Under the pieces are notes generated by a model. It searched no databases and was not told the DNA's origin. It was given only the letters and a program-made list of their open reading frames with translations. The position numbers and the translations under genes were made by a program. 11,647 bases of DNA. Source: Candidatus Rokuibacteriota bacterium. Lineage in GTDB: Bacteria; Methylomirabilota; Methylomirabilia; Rokubacteriales; CSP1-6. Shown here piece after piece: positions 1 to 6,363 of this stretch. The stretch is taken from assembly GCA_003221435.1 (NCBI GenBank), contig QHRS01000036.1, forward strand, positions 1-11,647, written 5' to 3'. How positions within the stretch are numbered: the stretch's first letter is position 1; every line of letters starts with the position of its first letter.

Positions 1-2
1 GA

Positions 3-692
3 GCCCGTCCCACGGTGCTCAACGCGATCTTCTTCGAATACAACGAGCAGGCCGCCACGCTCGTCCAGCAGAAGTGGATCTCCGCGGGCGGCAGCATCGC
101 GAACGTGCTCGTGGGCCTGCCCATCCTCCGGGTGCTGCGCCGCGAGCGGCTACCGGCGTCGTGGCGATACTTCCTGTGGCTCTTCGCCGCCGTGAACCTG
201 CTCACGGCATTCGGCTACCTGCTCTACTCTGGGATCGGGGGCATCGGCGACTGGACGCACGTGGTGCAAGGGCTCGGCTCGCCCTGGCTGCTCCGCGGCG
301 GGATGGCGATCGTGGGTGCGGTCCTGTACTTCATCGTCGCGCCACGGCTGCTCATGCCCCCGCTCGACCCATTCCTGGGTACCGATCCGGCCGCGCGCGC
401 GGCGCGTGCACGCATCCTGTGCCTGATACCGTACCTGGCGGGCGGCGTGTCGTTCGTCGTCGCGGGAATCCTGAACCCCTACGGACTGCGAGTCGTCTTG
501 ATCTCCGCCGTCGCGGCCGCGTTCGGAGGTACGTCACTGCTCGCCTGGTACCCGGGCATTCCGCGCACCCCGGCCGAGGGGACACCCGCGGTGCCGCTCG
601 TGATCGAACGAAGCTGGGCCTGGATCGCGGCGGGCGCTGTCGTCTTGACGTTCTTCGTCGTCTTGCTCGGCCCGGGTCTTCGCCTCGATTAG
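3..692 (+). CDS. Multi-pass integral membrane protein, 5'-truncated (possibly M50-peptidase-like)
   Basis: The frame is open to the left edge, so the gene most likely begins outside the window. A GTG at 15 could serve as a start but has no Shine-Dalgarno sequence before it. About 229 residues are visible, with five or six hydrophobic segments, including SIANVLVGLPILRVL, FLWLFAAVNLLTAFGYLLY, a segment beginning GGMAIVGAVLYF, one around LIPYLAGGVSFVVAGIL, and a C-terminal one starting WAWIAAGAVVLTFF. This indicates an inner-membrane protein. The AGGSIAN and GIGDW motifs resemble the C-terminal half of bacterial M50-type site-2-protease-like membrane proteins. The zinc-binding HExxH motif would lie upstream and cannot be seen, so that family call is tentative. 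The gene ends in TAG and no partner gene follows on the same strand for over 400 bases. Confidence 0.6.
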   Translation, partial: ARPTVLNAIFFEYNEQAATLVQQKWISAGGSIANVLVGLPILRVLRRERLPASWRYFLWLFAAVNLLTAFGYLLYSGIGGIGDWTHVVQGLGSPWLLRGGMAIVGAVLYFIVAPRLLMPPLDPFLGTDPAARAARARILCLIPYLAGGVSFVVAGILNPYGLRVVLISAVAAAFGGTSLLAWYPGIPRTPAEGTPAVPLVIERSWAWIAAGAVVLTFFVVLLGPGLRLD

Positions 693-1134
693 CTAGATCG
701 CGCGCAGGATGGTCCTACGGACCGAATCCGCGACGCACCGGCGATCCACTCGATTCAACTACACGCCGAAAATGTGCGCCCGAGGCCGCATCGCTGTAGG
801 TTTTTGGCGCGCCCTGGAGGATTTGAACCCCCAACCTTCTGATCCGTAGTCCGTTCCGGCACGGCGCAGCCGCCTTTCATGCGAGTCGATCGGGCTGCCG
901 TCGTCCGTTCGACACGCGATCACGCCACGCATCATGCCACACCATCCGCGCCGGGCATAGACCCGGGGGTACCGACCCCAACGCTCCGTCGATGGAACCG
1001 ACCTATCCCCAAGACACCCAGAGACCTGTCCCTATGCCACGGCCGCGCCAGCGGGATCGTCGCCACGGCTCGCTGGTGCTACCCAGACGTGTTCTTCCAG
1101 CGCTGACCGCCTCAGTTCAACTCGCGCGGCGCTT
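693..1134. other. Intergenic stretch without a convincing gene
   Basis: These 442 bases separate the membrane-protein gene from the FRG gene. Short open frames here have no ribosome-binding site, arginine-rich shadow-like composition and no recognisable motif. The one identifiable item is the partial tRNA-Arg at 805-851. The FRG reading frame is open back to the TAG at 958-960 but offers no ATG, GTG or TTG before 1135. Confidence 0.6.
805..851 (-). tRNA. 3' half of tRNA-Arg(ACG), partial; probable attachment-site remnant
   Basis: Read on the minus strand this is a tRNA from the anticodon arm to the encoded CCA. The anticodon loop CTACGGA (843-849) gives anticodon ACG, followed by the 3' stem strand TCAGA. 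The T-arm has stems GGGGG and CCTCC around the loop TTCAAAT. The 3' acceptor strand AGGGCGC, discriminator G and CCA end at 805. The 5' side of the anticodon stem should read TCTGA, but the match stops after its last two bases, at 851. No D-arm or 5' acceptor strand (expected GCGCCC-) follows. Such a clean 3' half-tRNA is what tRNA-targeted integration leaves at one end of an island. No integrase is present in the window. The fragment cannot make a functional tRNA. Confidence 0.75.
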
Positions 1135-2346
1135 GTGCCGATCTCACGGACGATGAATGGCTCACGCAAGAACCACCGGTCGAGGGCAGCTCGCACTTGG
1201 CCAGAAACACGGCTCGACTCGGTAGACGCTGTGCTCTCAACGCTCATCGAGTTGCGGGGAAAGAACTGGTTGTGCAGAGGGCAGGCGAAGGCGGCTCACT
1301 CGCTCGTTCCAACAATGGACCGCGGCCCCCTCGCCGGGCGCATGCGCAGTGCGAAGCTGGCACTGGAGCGGAGGAGCATCAACACCTTCAGATCGATCGC
1401 GCGGTACTTCGCGGACGAGGGCGAGCGTGCTGCCGTCGAGCACGACGTTGGCACCTTGATGGTGCTGCGTCACTACAGCGTGCCCACCCGTCTCTTGGAC
1501 TGGACGGGCTCTCCCTTTGTCGCGGCGTACTTTGCGGCGCAGAAGCACGACACGGAGGATGGGGCGATCTGGGCCTTCGATCAACGCAGGTACGAGGTCG
1601 CGGGGCATCGACAGTGGCAACGCTGGCCGGAGACGACCGTCGGCGGCAAAGGCGAGGTCTTCCAGGCTGAACTGACGGCCTTCCGGCTTGCCGAACCTCC
1701 GAACTGGTTCGTCTGCTTCTTCTACCCGAAGAGTTTCCCTCGCCAGCGCGCACAAGACGGCGCGTACTCGATGACGGCTCGCTTCGATCGGGATCATGCA
1801 GCGGCCATCGCGGCTCTCTTGCGTGGCGCCCAGTACCATCACCGGTTCGTCCTCGCGGCGAGCGTCAAGAGCGAACTGCGCGCAGTCCTTCGCGAACAGC
1901 ATGGCACCTGGGAAGGCGCGCTGTACCCCGACAGCGCGGGCGCCGCACGCATCGCGGGAGACATCTTCGCTTCATCAGAACCCTACGCCGGGTCCGAGGG
2001 CCGAAAGACGATGATCACGGCCAAGCTGTACAAGTTCATCGCGCCTATTCTGCTAGCCGCAACATGGACGGGCCACGCGGTAGCTGCTCATCCTTGCGAT
2101 CACGTCGTGTCCTACTTCCTCTTCCCCTATCAGAACTCTGAACTGAAGTCGACTGAGTGGCGATCCCTCGCGAAGAAGGACATCCTCTTTCTTTCGTCTC
2201 GGGATGGGTTCGAGGATGTGGAGTTGACGCACGTTCATCAACTGCGACACGAACACTCCCATCGCCACGGTGCCCATCGGACTCGTCTCCTCGGGCGACA
2301 CGAAGACCGGCGCCGCAATCTACAACTGGAGTGTCAACATCGGTAA
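1135..2346 (+). CDS. FRG-domain protein running in frame into a signal-peptide-like segment
   Basis: Residues 25-280 form an FRG domain. WLCRGQ is at 45-50, the hallmark HYSVPTRLLDWT and following AAYFAAQ at 113-136, DGAIWAF at 142-148, PRQRAQDGAYSM at 202-213, and GALYPDSAGAARIAGDI at 261-277. FRG proteins are mostly of unknown biochemistry and often sit in accessory and defence-related loci. A normal FRG protein would end near residue 285. Here there is no stop. Residue 293 begins a segment (MITAKLYKFIAPILLAA, then TGHAVA/AHP) that looks like a secretory signal peptide starting at 2011, and the frame continues to a low-quality tail. The true 3' limit of the FRG gene is therefore doubtful. 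GTG 1135 is the first possible start; ATG 1153 is as plausible. Neither has a good ribosome-binding site. The tRNA-Arg fragment lies 280 bases upstream. Confidence 0.75.
   Translation: MPISRTMNGSRKNHRSRAARTWPETRLDSVDAVLSTLIELRGKNWLCRGQAKAAHSLVPTMDRGPLAGRMRSAKLALERRSINTFRSIARYFADEGERAAVEHDVGTLMVLRHYSVPTRLLDWTGSPFVAAYFAAQKHDTEDGAIWAFDQRRYEVAGHRQWQRWPETTVGGKGEVFQAELTAFRLAEPPNWFVCFFYPKSFPRQRAQDGAYSMTARFDRDHAAAIAALLRGAQYHHRFVLAASVKSELRAVLREQHGTWEGALYPDSAGAARIAGDIFASSEPYAGSEGRKTMITAKLYKFIAPILLAATWTGHAVAAHPCDHVVSYFLFPYQNSELKSTEWRSLAKKDILFLSSRDGFEDVELTHVHQLRHEHSHRHGAHRTRLLGRHEDRRRNLQLECQHR
2011..2226 (+). pseudogene. Signal-peptide-like start of a secreted protein, out of frame with the next gene
   Basis: The ATG at 2011 opens a typical export signal: a Lys-containing n-region (MITAKLYK), a hydrophobic core (FIAPILLAATW) and an AVA/A cleavage site. 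About 45 further residues follow (HPCDHVVSYFLFPYQNSEL and onward). The reading frame then degrades. The adjacent frame, from the TGA at 2225-2227, immediately reads like mature secreted protein (TFINCDTNTPIATVPIGL). I infer that this segment was the N-terminus of the following post-COAP-like gene or of a related one, separated from it by a frameshift or internal deletion near 2200-2227. It lies in frame with the FRG gene, so it may alternatively be a real C-terminal extension of that protein. Confidence 0.4.
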
Positions 2347-3292
2347 CAACAATTCGCAGAGTCTCACGATCGGCATCATCGTGAACAACTACTACACGCG
2401 CAACAGCTCCGACGACGACGCCGTCGTCACCGTGTCGAAGCCTCTCAGCGACTTCATCACCGGCGGCGGCTGCCTGATGCTATCCAGCTCGTCCGGCCTC
2501 AAGGCAGGGGCGGCGGGCTCGAGGAACAACTTCGGCTTCAACGTGAAGTGGAACAAGGGCGGTACGAACCTCCAGGGCAACATCAATACGATCGTGAGGA
2601 ACGGCGGGCTCGTCTACCAGATCAAGGGGAATTCGATGACCTCGCTGTCGGTGAATGCGGCGGCGGGGACCGCCGTGTTCAACGGCAAGGCCAGCATTCA
2701 GGACATCACGAACCCGCTGAGCCCGCTCAGCATCGACGGGAACGCCACGCTCCAAGTCGCGATGACGGACAAGGGCGAGCCCGGCACGAGCGACCTGATC
2801 GGGATCACGGTCTGGAACAAGAGCGGCGGGCTGTGGTTCTCGAGCAACGGGAACGGGACGACGACCGTGCAGCAGGTGCTGGCGGGTGGGAACCTGTCGG
2901 CCAAGAGCGGCGGCGCCACCACGGCGCTGGTGGGACTCGCGCCGACGGATGAGGCTACCGGAGGGCCGGCGGGCGTGGATGGTGCGCCACGCGAGTTCGC
3001 GTTGGCGCAGAACGTTCCCAATCCGTTCGCCAGGGGGACGTCGATCCGGTTCGAGCTTCCCGAGAAGAGCCGCGTGAGGGTCGACGTGTTCGACATCCTG
3101 GGCCGACGGGTGGCGGAGCTGGCGAACGGCGAGATGGATGTCCAGCGATACGAGGTGAATTGGGCTGGACGCGATGCAGCCGGCAGATCGGCCGGGGCGG
3201 GCGTTTACTTCGTCAGGATGGAGGCAGTCTCGCTCGCCAGTGAGCGACGGTTCGCGACCGTGAGAAAGATGCTCCGCTCGTCGGTCCAGTAG
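2270..3292 (+). CDS. Secreted post-COAP-1-like domain protein with C-terminal FlgD-like sorting domain, 5' end damaged
   Basis: From the GTG at 2270 the protein has 340 residues, but coding-like sequence begins directly after the TGA at 2225-2227, so the N-terminus appears lost. Residues 1-57 read as a conserved N-terminal module (GLVSSGDTKTGAAIYNW, then the SLTIGIIVNNYYTRNSSDD region). Residues 59-185 (SDFITGGG, FGFNVKWNKGGTNLQGNI, YQIKGNSMTSL, TAVFNGKASIQDI, TLQVAMTDKGEPGTSDLIGI) resemble the post-COAP-1 beta domain of exported proteins. Residues 243-336 are an FlgD-Ig/type IX-like sorting domain: NVPNPFARGTSIRFELP, VRVDVFDILGRRVAEL, VNWAGRDAAGR and GVYFVRME. The protein is probably exported or surface-anchored; no enzymatic motif is visible. 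No signal peptide is present in this frame. The likely one is in frame 1 at 2011. Confidence 0.75.
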   Translation: MPIGLVSSGDTKTGAAIYNWSVNIGNNNSQSLTIGIIVNNYYTRNSSDDDAVVTVSKPLSDFITGGGCLMLSSSSGLKAGAAGSRNNFGFNVKWNKGGTNLQGNINTIVRNGGLVYQIKGNSMTSLSVNAAAGTAVFNGKASIQDITNPLSPLSIDGNATLQVAMTDKGEPGTSDLIGITVWNKSGGLWFSSNGNGTTTVQQVLAGGNLSAKSGGATTALVGLAPTDEATGGPAGVDGAPREFALAQNVPNPFARGTSIRFELPEKSRVRVDVFDILGRRVAELANGEMDVQRYEVNWAGRDAAGRSAGAGVYFVRMEAVSLASERRFATVRKMLRSSVQ

Positions 3293-3312
3293 AACGCTCC
3301 CCCATACCATCC

Positions 3313-3331
3313 GGCGCTCGAGCCGAGCGTC
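3313..3331 (+). terminator. Hairpin 20 nt after the post-COAP gene, possible terminator
   Basis: CGCTCG (3315-3320) and CGAGCG (3324-3329) form a perfect stem around AGC. It extends outward by a G-T and a G-C pair. It follows the TAG at 3290-3292 closely, but no T-run follows, so intrinsic termination is uncertain. Confidence 0.35.
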
Positions 3332-3361
3332 CCACATCCGACTCGGCACCGCGTGTCGCGC

Positions 3362-3392
3362 GTGCGCCCGGCCCGTCGCGAGCCGGGCGCAT
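3362..3392. repeat. Strong GC-rich perfect inverted repeat
   Basis: TGCGCCCGGC (3363-3372) pairs perfectly with GCCGGGCGCA (3382-3391) around a 9-nt loop, with an outer G-T pair. It sits between the post-COAP gene and the stray sorting-domain fragment. There is no T-run. It could act as a strong RNA hairpin, or mark a junction. Shortly after it, 3421-3432 is a 12-nt palindrome, GGGCCGCGGCCC. Confidence 0.55.
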
Positions 3393-3440
3393 CGGCGTGG
3401 CGCCGGCGGCTAACTAAGGCGGGCCGCGGCCCCGGCGGGC

Positions 3441-3638
3441 CGGACCCGGCTTGCCGTGTACGACGTGCACGGCGAATTGGTTCGAGTGCTAGTCGATGGG
3501 TGGTCTGGCGTCGGCGTCATACCCGTGCAATGGGATGGACGCAATGCCGCTGGAGCCCGCCTAGGGAGCGGCATCTATTACGCCCGCCTCAACGCCGCCG
3601 CCGGAGCGCTCACGCGGAAGGTGATCCGGCTCAACTGA
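3441..3638 (+). pseudogene. Orphan fragment of a C-terminal FlgD-like sorting domain
   Basis: The frame reads RTRLAVYDVHGELVRVL, then WDGRNAAGARLGSGIYYARL, then RKVIRLN and TGA. These are the second two-thirds of the same sorting-domain family that ends the preceding gene. The upstream part (PNPF... FxLP strand) is missing and the frame hits a TAA at 3411-3413. A GTG at 3456 could start a 60-residue peptide but lacks a Shine-Dalgarno sequence. I read it as the remains of a deleted secreted-protein gene, or of a partial duplication. It ends cleanly at a normal sorting-domain terminus, so the loss was on the 5' side. Confidence 0.6.
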
Positions 3639-3785
3639 CGACGTGCGGCAGGCGAAGCCCAGCCCGCTTTGAGTGGCGCTTCTCGCGGTCTGCGGGGCGG
3701 CGAGGCTGTGCCGGAAGGATCGCGCTGTAGCGGGGACCGGGCGCAAAGGAATCAACGAGATGCGGCCTCCCGAAGACCGTCCCGC

Positions 3786-3859
3786 AACCACCTGGTTCCC
3801 GAACGTTGTCCGATGGAATTGCCACTCGCACACCCGAGGGGATCTCCCTCGGAGCGTGG
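3786..3859 (-). repeat. Structured intergenic module, copy 1 (inverted relative to copy 2)
   Basis: In the gene (minus) direction it reads CCACGCTCC, a hairpin, about 11 nt, then a 38-nt core starting GGCAATTCCATC and containing GTTCGGGAACC. The core differs from copy 2 (6399-6436) at only three positions, all transitions. The hairpin is CCGAGGG (3834-3840) with CCCTCGG (3846-3852). In copy 2 the third base pair is A-T instead of G-C, a compensatory change. The module lies about 180 nt downstream of the propeller gene stop. Its function is unknown: it could be a non-coding RNA, a terminator-like element or the relic of a mobile cassette. Confidence 0.7.
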
Positions 3860-3991
3860 GTGTGGAAAAACTTCTGCGCTTTACCGCCTCGTGTGAGCCG
3901 GATAGGGGGAGCGCCCTTCCGGCCCCGGGACACAAGAGCCCCTCCACCCAGGGAGCCCCTTGCTGCACGACACCACCATCTCCCATACGAT

Positions 3992-4017
3992 CCCGCGAGA
4001 CTCGCAGGGTTCGCGGG
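3992..4017 (-). terminator. Hairpin after the propeller gene, candidate terminator
   Basis: CCCGCGA (3992-3998) pairs with TCGCGGG (4011-4017) around a 12-nt loop, 18 nt beyond the stop codon at 4036-4038. The equivalent position in the duplicated segment also folds (CCCCGG 6282-6287 with CCGGGG 6303-6308) despite sequence change, which supports a conserved structure. There is no T-run, so it may be a 3'-end stabiliser rather than an intrinsic terminator. Confidence 0.4.
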
Positions 4018-4035
4018 GGGCGCGCGGGCCCGATG

Positions 4036-5685
4036 TCACTTCACGATAAACACCGACTTCGTGACCGTCACCGATCCCGCTTGTAGACGATAGAAATATA
4101 TCCCGCGCGAAACAGCTGTCGTGTTCCAACTCACCGAGTGCGCCCCCGCGCCCTGCGGCGCGTGCTCCAGCATCCTCACACGGCGACCCGCGAGGTCGTA
4201 CAGCGCAAGCACGACATCCCTCGCCGCCGGCAGCGAGTACTCGAGGGTCACGGCGTTGCCGGTGCGCCGGATCACGGTTAGCGTGACGCCGGTGGGAGCG
4301 GCGCTACCTTGTGGTGAGCAGGGCCCGAGCGAATTGAACCCCTGGCCATCGTCCATACACGCCTCGTCGTCCGCCACGCGCGAAGGCGGCCGTCGGGCAT
4401 CGGGCTTTCCCACCACACTCGGCGGGTCCTGGCCCTGGTCGTGGGGAACGCACACATGTACCAACCCGTTGCACGATCCGCCGCGACCGTCGCTCGCGGT
4501 GAAGGAGACCCTGTAGACGCGGCCGTTGTCCCTGCTCGAGCGCTCCGCGCGTACCTGGGCAGCTCCAGCGACGAGCACCGCGTCCGGGCAAGTGTTGCCG
4601 TCGCCGTCCTCGTTGAGGGACTCATCCTGCGTGACGCCGGTCACCGCGATTGTGACCGGATCTCCGTCGGGATCGGTCACGCCGACAATGGCCACCGGCA
4701 CGAGTTCGTGGTCGGGTGGCCAGAGTTCCGGTGGGTCCGCCGCCGCCGCGCTGCAGTCAGGCGCGCGATTGACGGACGTGAAACTGATGTGGAATGGAGC
4801 CGTGAGCCCACCGCTTCCGGGCGGGACGAAGTCGTCCATGAACGCGCCGGTGCTCCCGTTGTACCGCTGCACTCCGGCCGTGTTCTGGGTGGCCACGTAC
4901 AGGTTGCCGTCCGGGCCCCACGCGATTCCGACGGCGTAGCGCTGGCCGGTCCGGTCCCCCGTGTCGACGAACCGTCCGAGGAACGCGCCCGTCGTCGGGT
5001 GATAGCGGTTCACGAAGAAACCGTACGAGACGTACAGGTTGCCGTCGGGGCCGAAGGCGATCGAGAACGGCGTGACCAGTCCGCCCGTGCCGGCGGGAAA
5101 CAACAGCCCCAGCGACTGGCGTGTCGTGACATCGAACATCTCGATCGTGCCCAGGTTCCAGTAGGAGACATAGAGGCGGCCGTTGGCGACCTTGACGTCC
5201 CGTGGGGAGGGGTTGCCTTGGCCGACCGTGGGGATGAAGCTGCCGACATCCGCGCCCGTGAGGGCGTCGAAGCTCCTGATGATCTCCGGAGGATTGGTCT
5301 GGCAGACGTACACCTTCCCCCCGGACATCGTCATGCCCAGGGGACTCACGGCGCCGGCGAAGATGTCGAGGAGCGTGCCAGTCGTCCGGTCGAAGCGCTT
5401 CACCGCGTCCTGCTGCCCGTCGGTGACCAGCAGGTTGCCGTCGGCGCCGATGATCGCGTCGAGCGGATCGCCGACGCCGGCGGCCGCGTTCCGGACGAAT
5501 GCGCCGGTCGTCCCGTCGTATTCCTTGACGGTATGATCGAGCTGGCTGGTCACGAGCAGACTCGGCCCTGCCGCGGCAGCCCCTGCCGCGGCGACCGACA
5601 TCGCCAGCACGACGAGAAGCAGGGAGACGGTGCGAACGCAGGTTCCTCGGAGCATCTCGAGAGGATGAGCCTGGCGGGAATCCAT
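4036..5685 (-). CDS. Secreted NHL/Vgb-type beta-propeller protein with C-terminal sorting domain
   Basis: The ATG at 5685 is chosen because AGGGAGG sits 4 nt before it; an upstream start at 5760 would add 25 residues ahead of this signal. The protein has 549 residues. Residues 11-40 form a signal peptide (SLLLVVLAMSVAAAGAAAAG). Residues 42-303 hold about six propeller repeats with the recurring patterns YDGTTGAFV, FDRTTGTLL, FDALTGADV, FDVTTRQSL, YHPTTGAFL and YNGSTGAFM, plus PDGNLYV blades. Residues 308-416 are an Ig-like domain with LWPPDHELVPV, the Ca-binding-like DPDGDP and paired cysteines. A Cys-containing linker follows. Residues 470-549 are an FlgD-like sorting domain (LEYSLP, LALYDLAGRRVRML, GIYFYRLQAG, VFIVK). 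It is probably exported and surface-exposed. Propellers of this type bind ligands or proteins; no catalytic residues can be named. It is transcribed convergently with the upstream secreted genes. Confidence 0.9.
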   Translation of the reverse strand: MDSRQAHPLEMLRGTCVRTVSLLLVVLAMSVAAAGAAAAGPSLLVTSQLDHTVKEYDGTTGAFVRNAAAGVGDPLDAIIGADGNLLVTDGQQDAVKRFDRTTGTLLDIFAGAVSPLGMTMSGGKVYVCQTNPPEIIRSFDALTGADVGSFIPTVGQGNPSPRDVKVANGRLYVSYWNLGTIEMFDVTTRQSLGLLFPAGTGGLVTPFSIAFGPDGNLYVSYGFFVNRYHPTTGAFLGRFVDTGDRTGQRYAVGIAWGPDGNLYVATQNTAGVQRYNGSTGAFMDDFVPPGSGGLTAPFHISFTSVNRAPDCSAAAADPPELWPPDHELVPVAIVGVTDPDGDPVTIAVTGVTQDESLNEDGDGNTCPDAVLVAGAAQVRAERSSRDNGRVYRVSFTASDGRGGSCNGLVHVCVPHDQGQDPPSVVGKPDARRPPSRVADDEACMDDGQGFNSLGPCSPQGSAAPTGVTLTVIRRTGNAVTLEYSLPAARDVVLALYDLAGRRVRMLEHAPQGAGAHSVSWNTTAVSRGIYFYRLQAGSVTVTKSVFIVK

Positions 5686-5689
5686 GATT

Positions 5690-5696
5690 CCTCCCT
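5690..5696 (-). promoter_or_regulatory. Shine-Dalgarno sequence fixing the propeller-gene start
   Basis: AGGGAGG on the minus strand lies 4 nt before the ATG at 5685 and supports that start over the longer option at 5760. Confidence 0.7.
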
Positions 5697-6196
5697 TCTG
5701 TTTCATGACGTCGGATGCGAATCGCCGGATGCGAATCACCGCGTGCAGCCTCCCCGGCACGGTGCCAAGGCCACCCCGCCACGCTGGCCGGCTCCAGCCC
5801 TGCTTCAGGCTGCGTGCCCCGCCTTGAGCCTGTGAGGAGCCATCGTGCCGCGGTCCGATCCGGACGTCGTGCCGCCCGGCCGGCGGTCCGCGCTCACGGT
5901 AGCCGGGCGAGGCATGTGCGGAGCCGAGGCGGCTTCACGCAGGCGACCCATGCGCCACGGACCGGGACTAGGCGGGAACCTCAGGCTCGTGGGCGGTCAT
6001 GTGCACGCGGAAGATGCTCCGCCTCGGGTGGTGGAAGGTCAAGGACAAACGAAGTCAATCCGCAAGTTATTGAGCCGTGCTAAGCGAGGCGCACGATGAT
6101 CGTGCGACCTCGGCGGCGCGCGATCAGGTTGGTTCACAAGTCGAGTTGATGAGCGTGGCCACGCTACTTGATGGCGATACGGTCACGCATCCTGAG
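5697..6196. other. Geneless upstream region of the propeller gene, with one palindrome
   Basis: About 500 bases without a supported gene. The open frames on the plus strand are Arg/Ala/Gly-rich, lack ribosome-binding sites and show no motif. The region should contain the propeller-gene promoter, but I cannot identify confident -35/-10 elements. A 17-nt palindrome lies at 6090-6106. Confidence 0.55.
6090..6106. promoter_or_regulatory. 17-nt palindrome, possible operator
   Basis: CGCACGAT-G-ATCGTGCG is a perfect 8-bp inverted repeat around one base in otherwise featureless DNA. The symmetry suits a dimeric regulator, but no adjacent promoter or regulator gene is evident. Confidence 0.3.
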
Positions 6197-6269
6197 GGAC
6201 GGGTGTACTTCTATCGTCTTCAAGCGGGACGGGTGACGGTCACGAAGTCAGTGCTTATCGTAGAAGTAA
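6197..6269 (+). pseudogene. Detached 3' end of a sorting-domain gene, frameshifted at the stop
   Basis: The sequence reads GRVYFYRLQAGRVTVTKSVL and IVE. It is nearly identical in DNA and protein to the last 24 codons of the propeller gene (GIYFYRLQAGSVTVTKSVF, IVK), including an 18-nt exact match. Nothing before 6197 resembles a sorting domain. Relative to the propeller gene one extra A, at about 6262, shifts the frame so that the ancestral TAA (6267-6269) is no longer read. It is a non-functional gene end, in inverted orientation to the intact copy. Similarity continues downstream into the intergenic module. Confidence 0.75.
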
Positions 6270-6363
6270 CGTCGCGCGCCCCCCCGGCGACCCTGACACT
6301 CTCCGGGGATTCTCGGGCGGAGGGGCTCATGGGGCGTGGTCGACGGGGCACTCCTCCATATAG

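Larger units (their letters stand above)
3639..4035. other. Intergenic stretch between convergent secreted-protein genes, holding a structured repeat
   Basis: No gene is supported. Overlapping open frames on both strands are short, lack ribosome-binding sites and are mutually exclusive. The stretch holds the hairpin at 3992-4017 just after the propeller gene, and copy 1 of the intergenic module at 3786-3859. Similarity to the second copy at 6197-6480 extends, with gaps, across most of this interval down to about 3745. Confidence 0.6.

Noticed and set aside
879..1106. 75-codon plus-strand frame before the FRG gene
   Set aside because: No Shine-Dalgarno sequence, no recognisable motif, and it ends without any link to the next gene.
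3353..3730. Plus-strand open frame of 125 codons over the sorting-domain fragment
   Set aside because: Arg-rich shadow; the frame-3 reading matches a known domain over the same bases.
3786..3859. CRISPR-like or integron attC interpretation of the intergenic module
   Set aside because: Only two distant inverted copies with no spacers, no cas genes, and no R-box/L-box core sites or integrase seen.
4441..5835. Long plus-strand open frame (464 codons) opposite the propeller gene
   Set aside because: It is the antisense of a clearly recognised protein with signal peptide and domains; its composition is Arg/Asp/Gly/Val-rich and without motifs.
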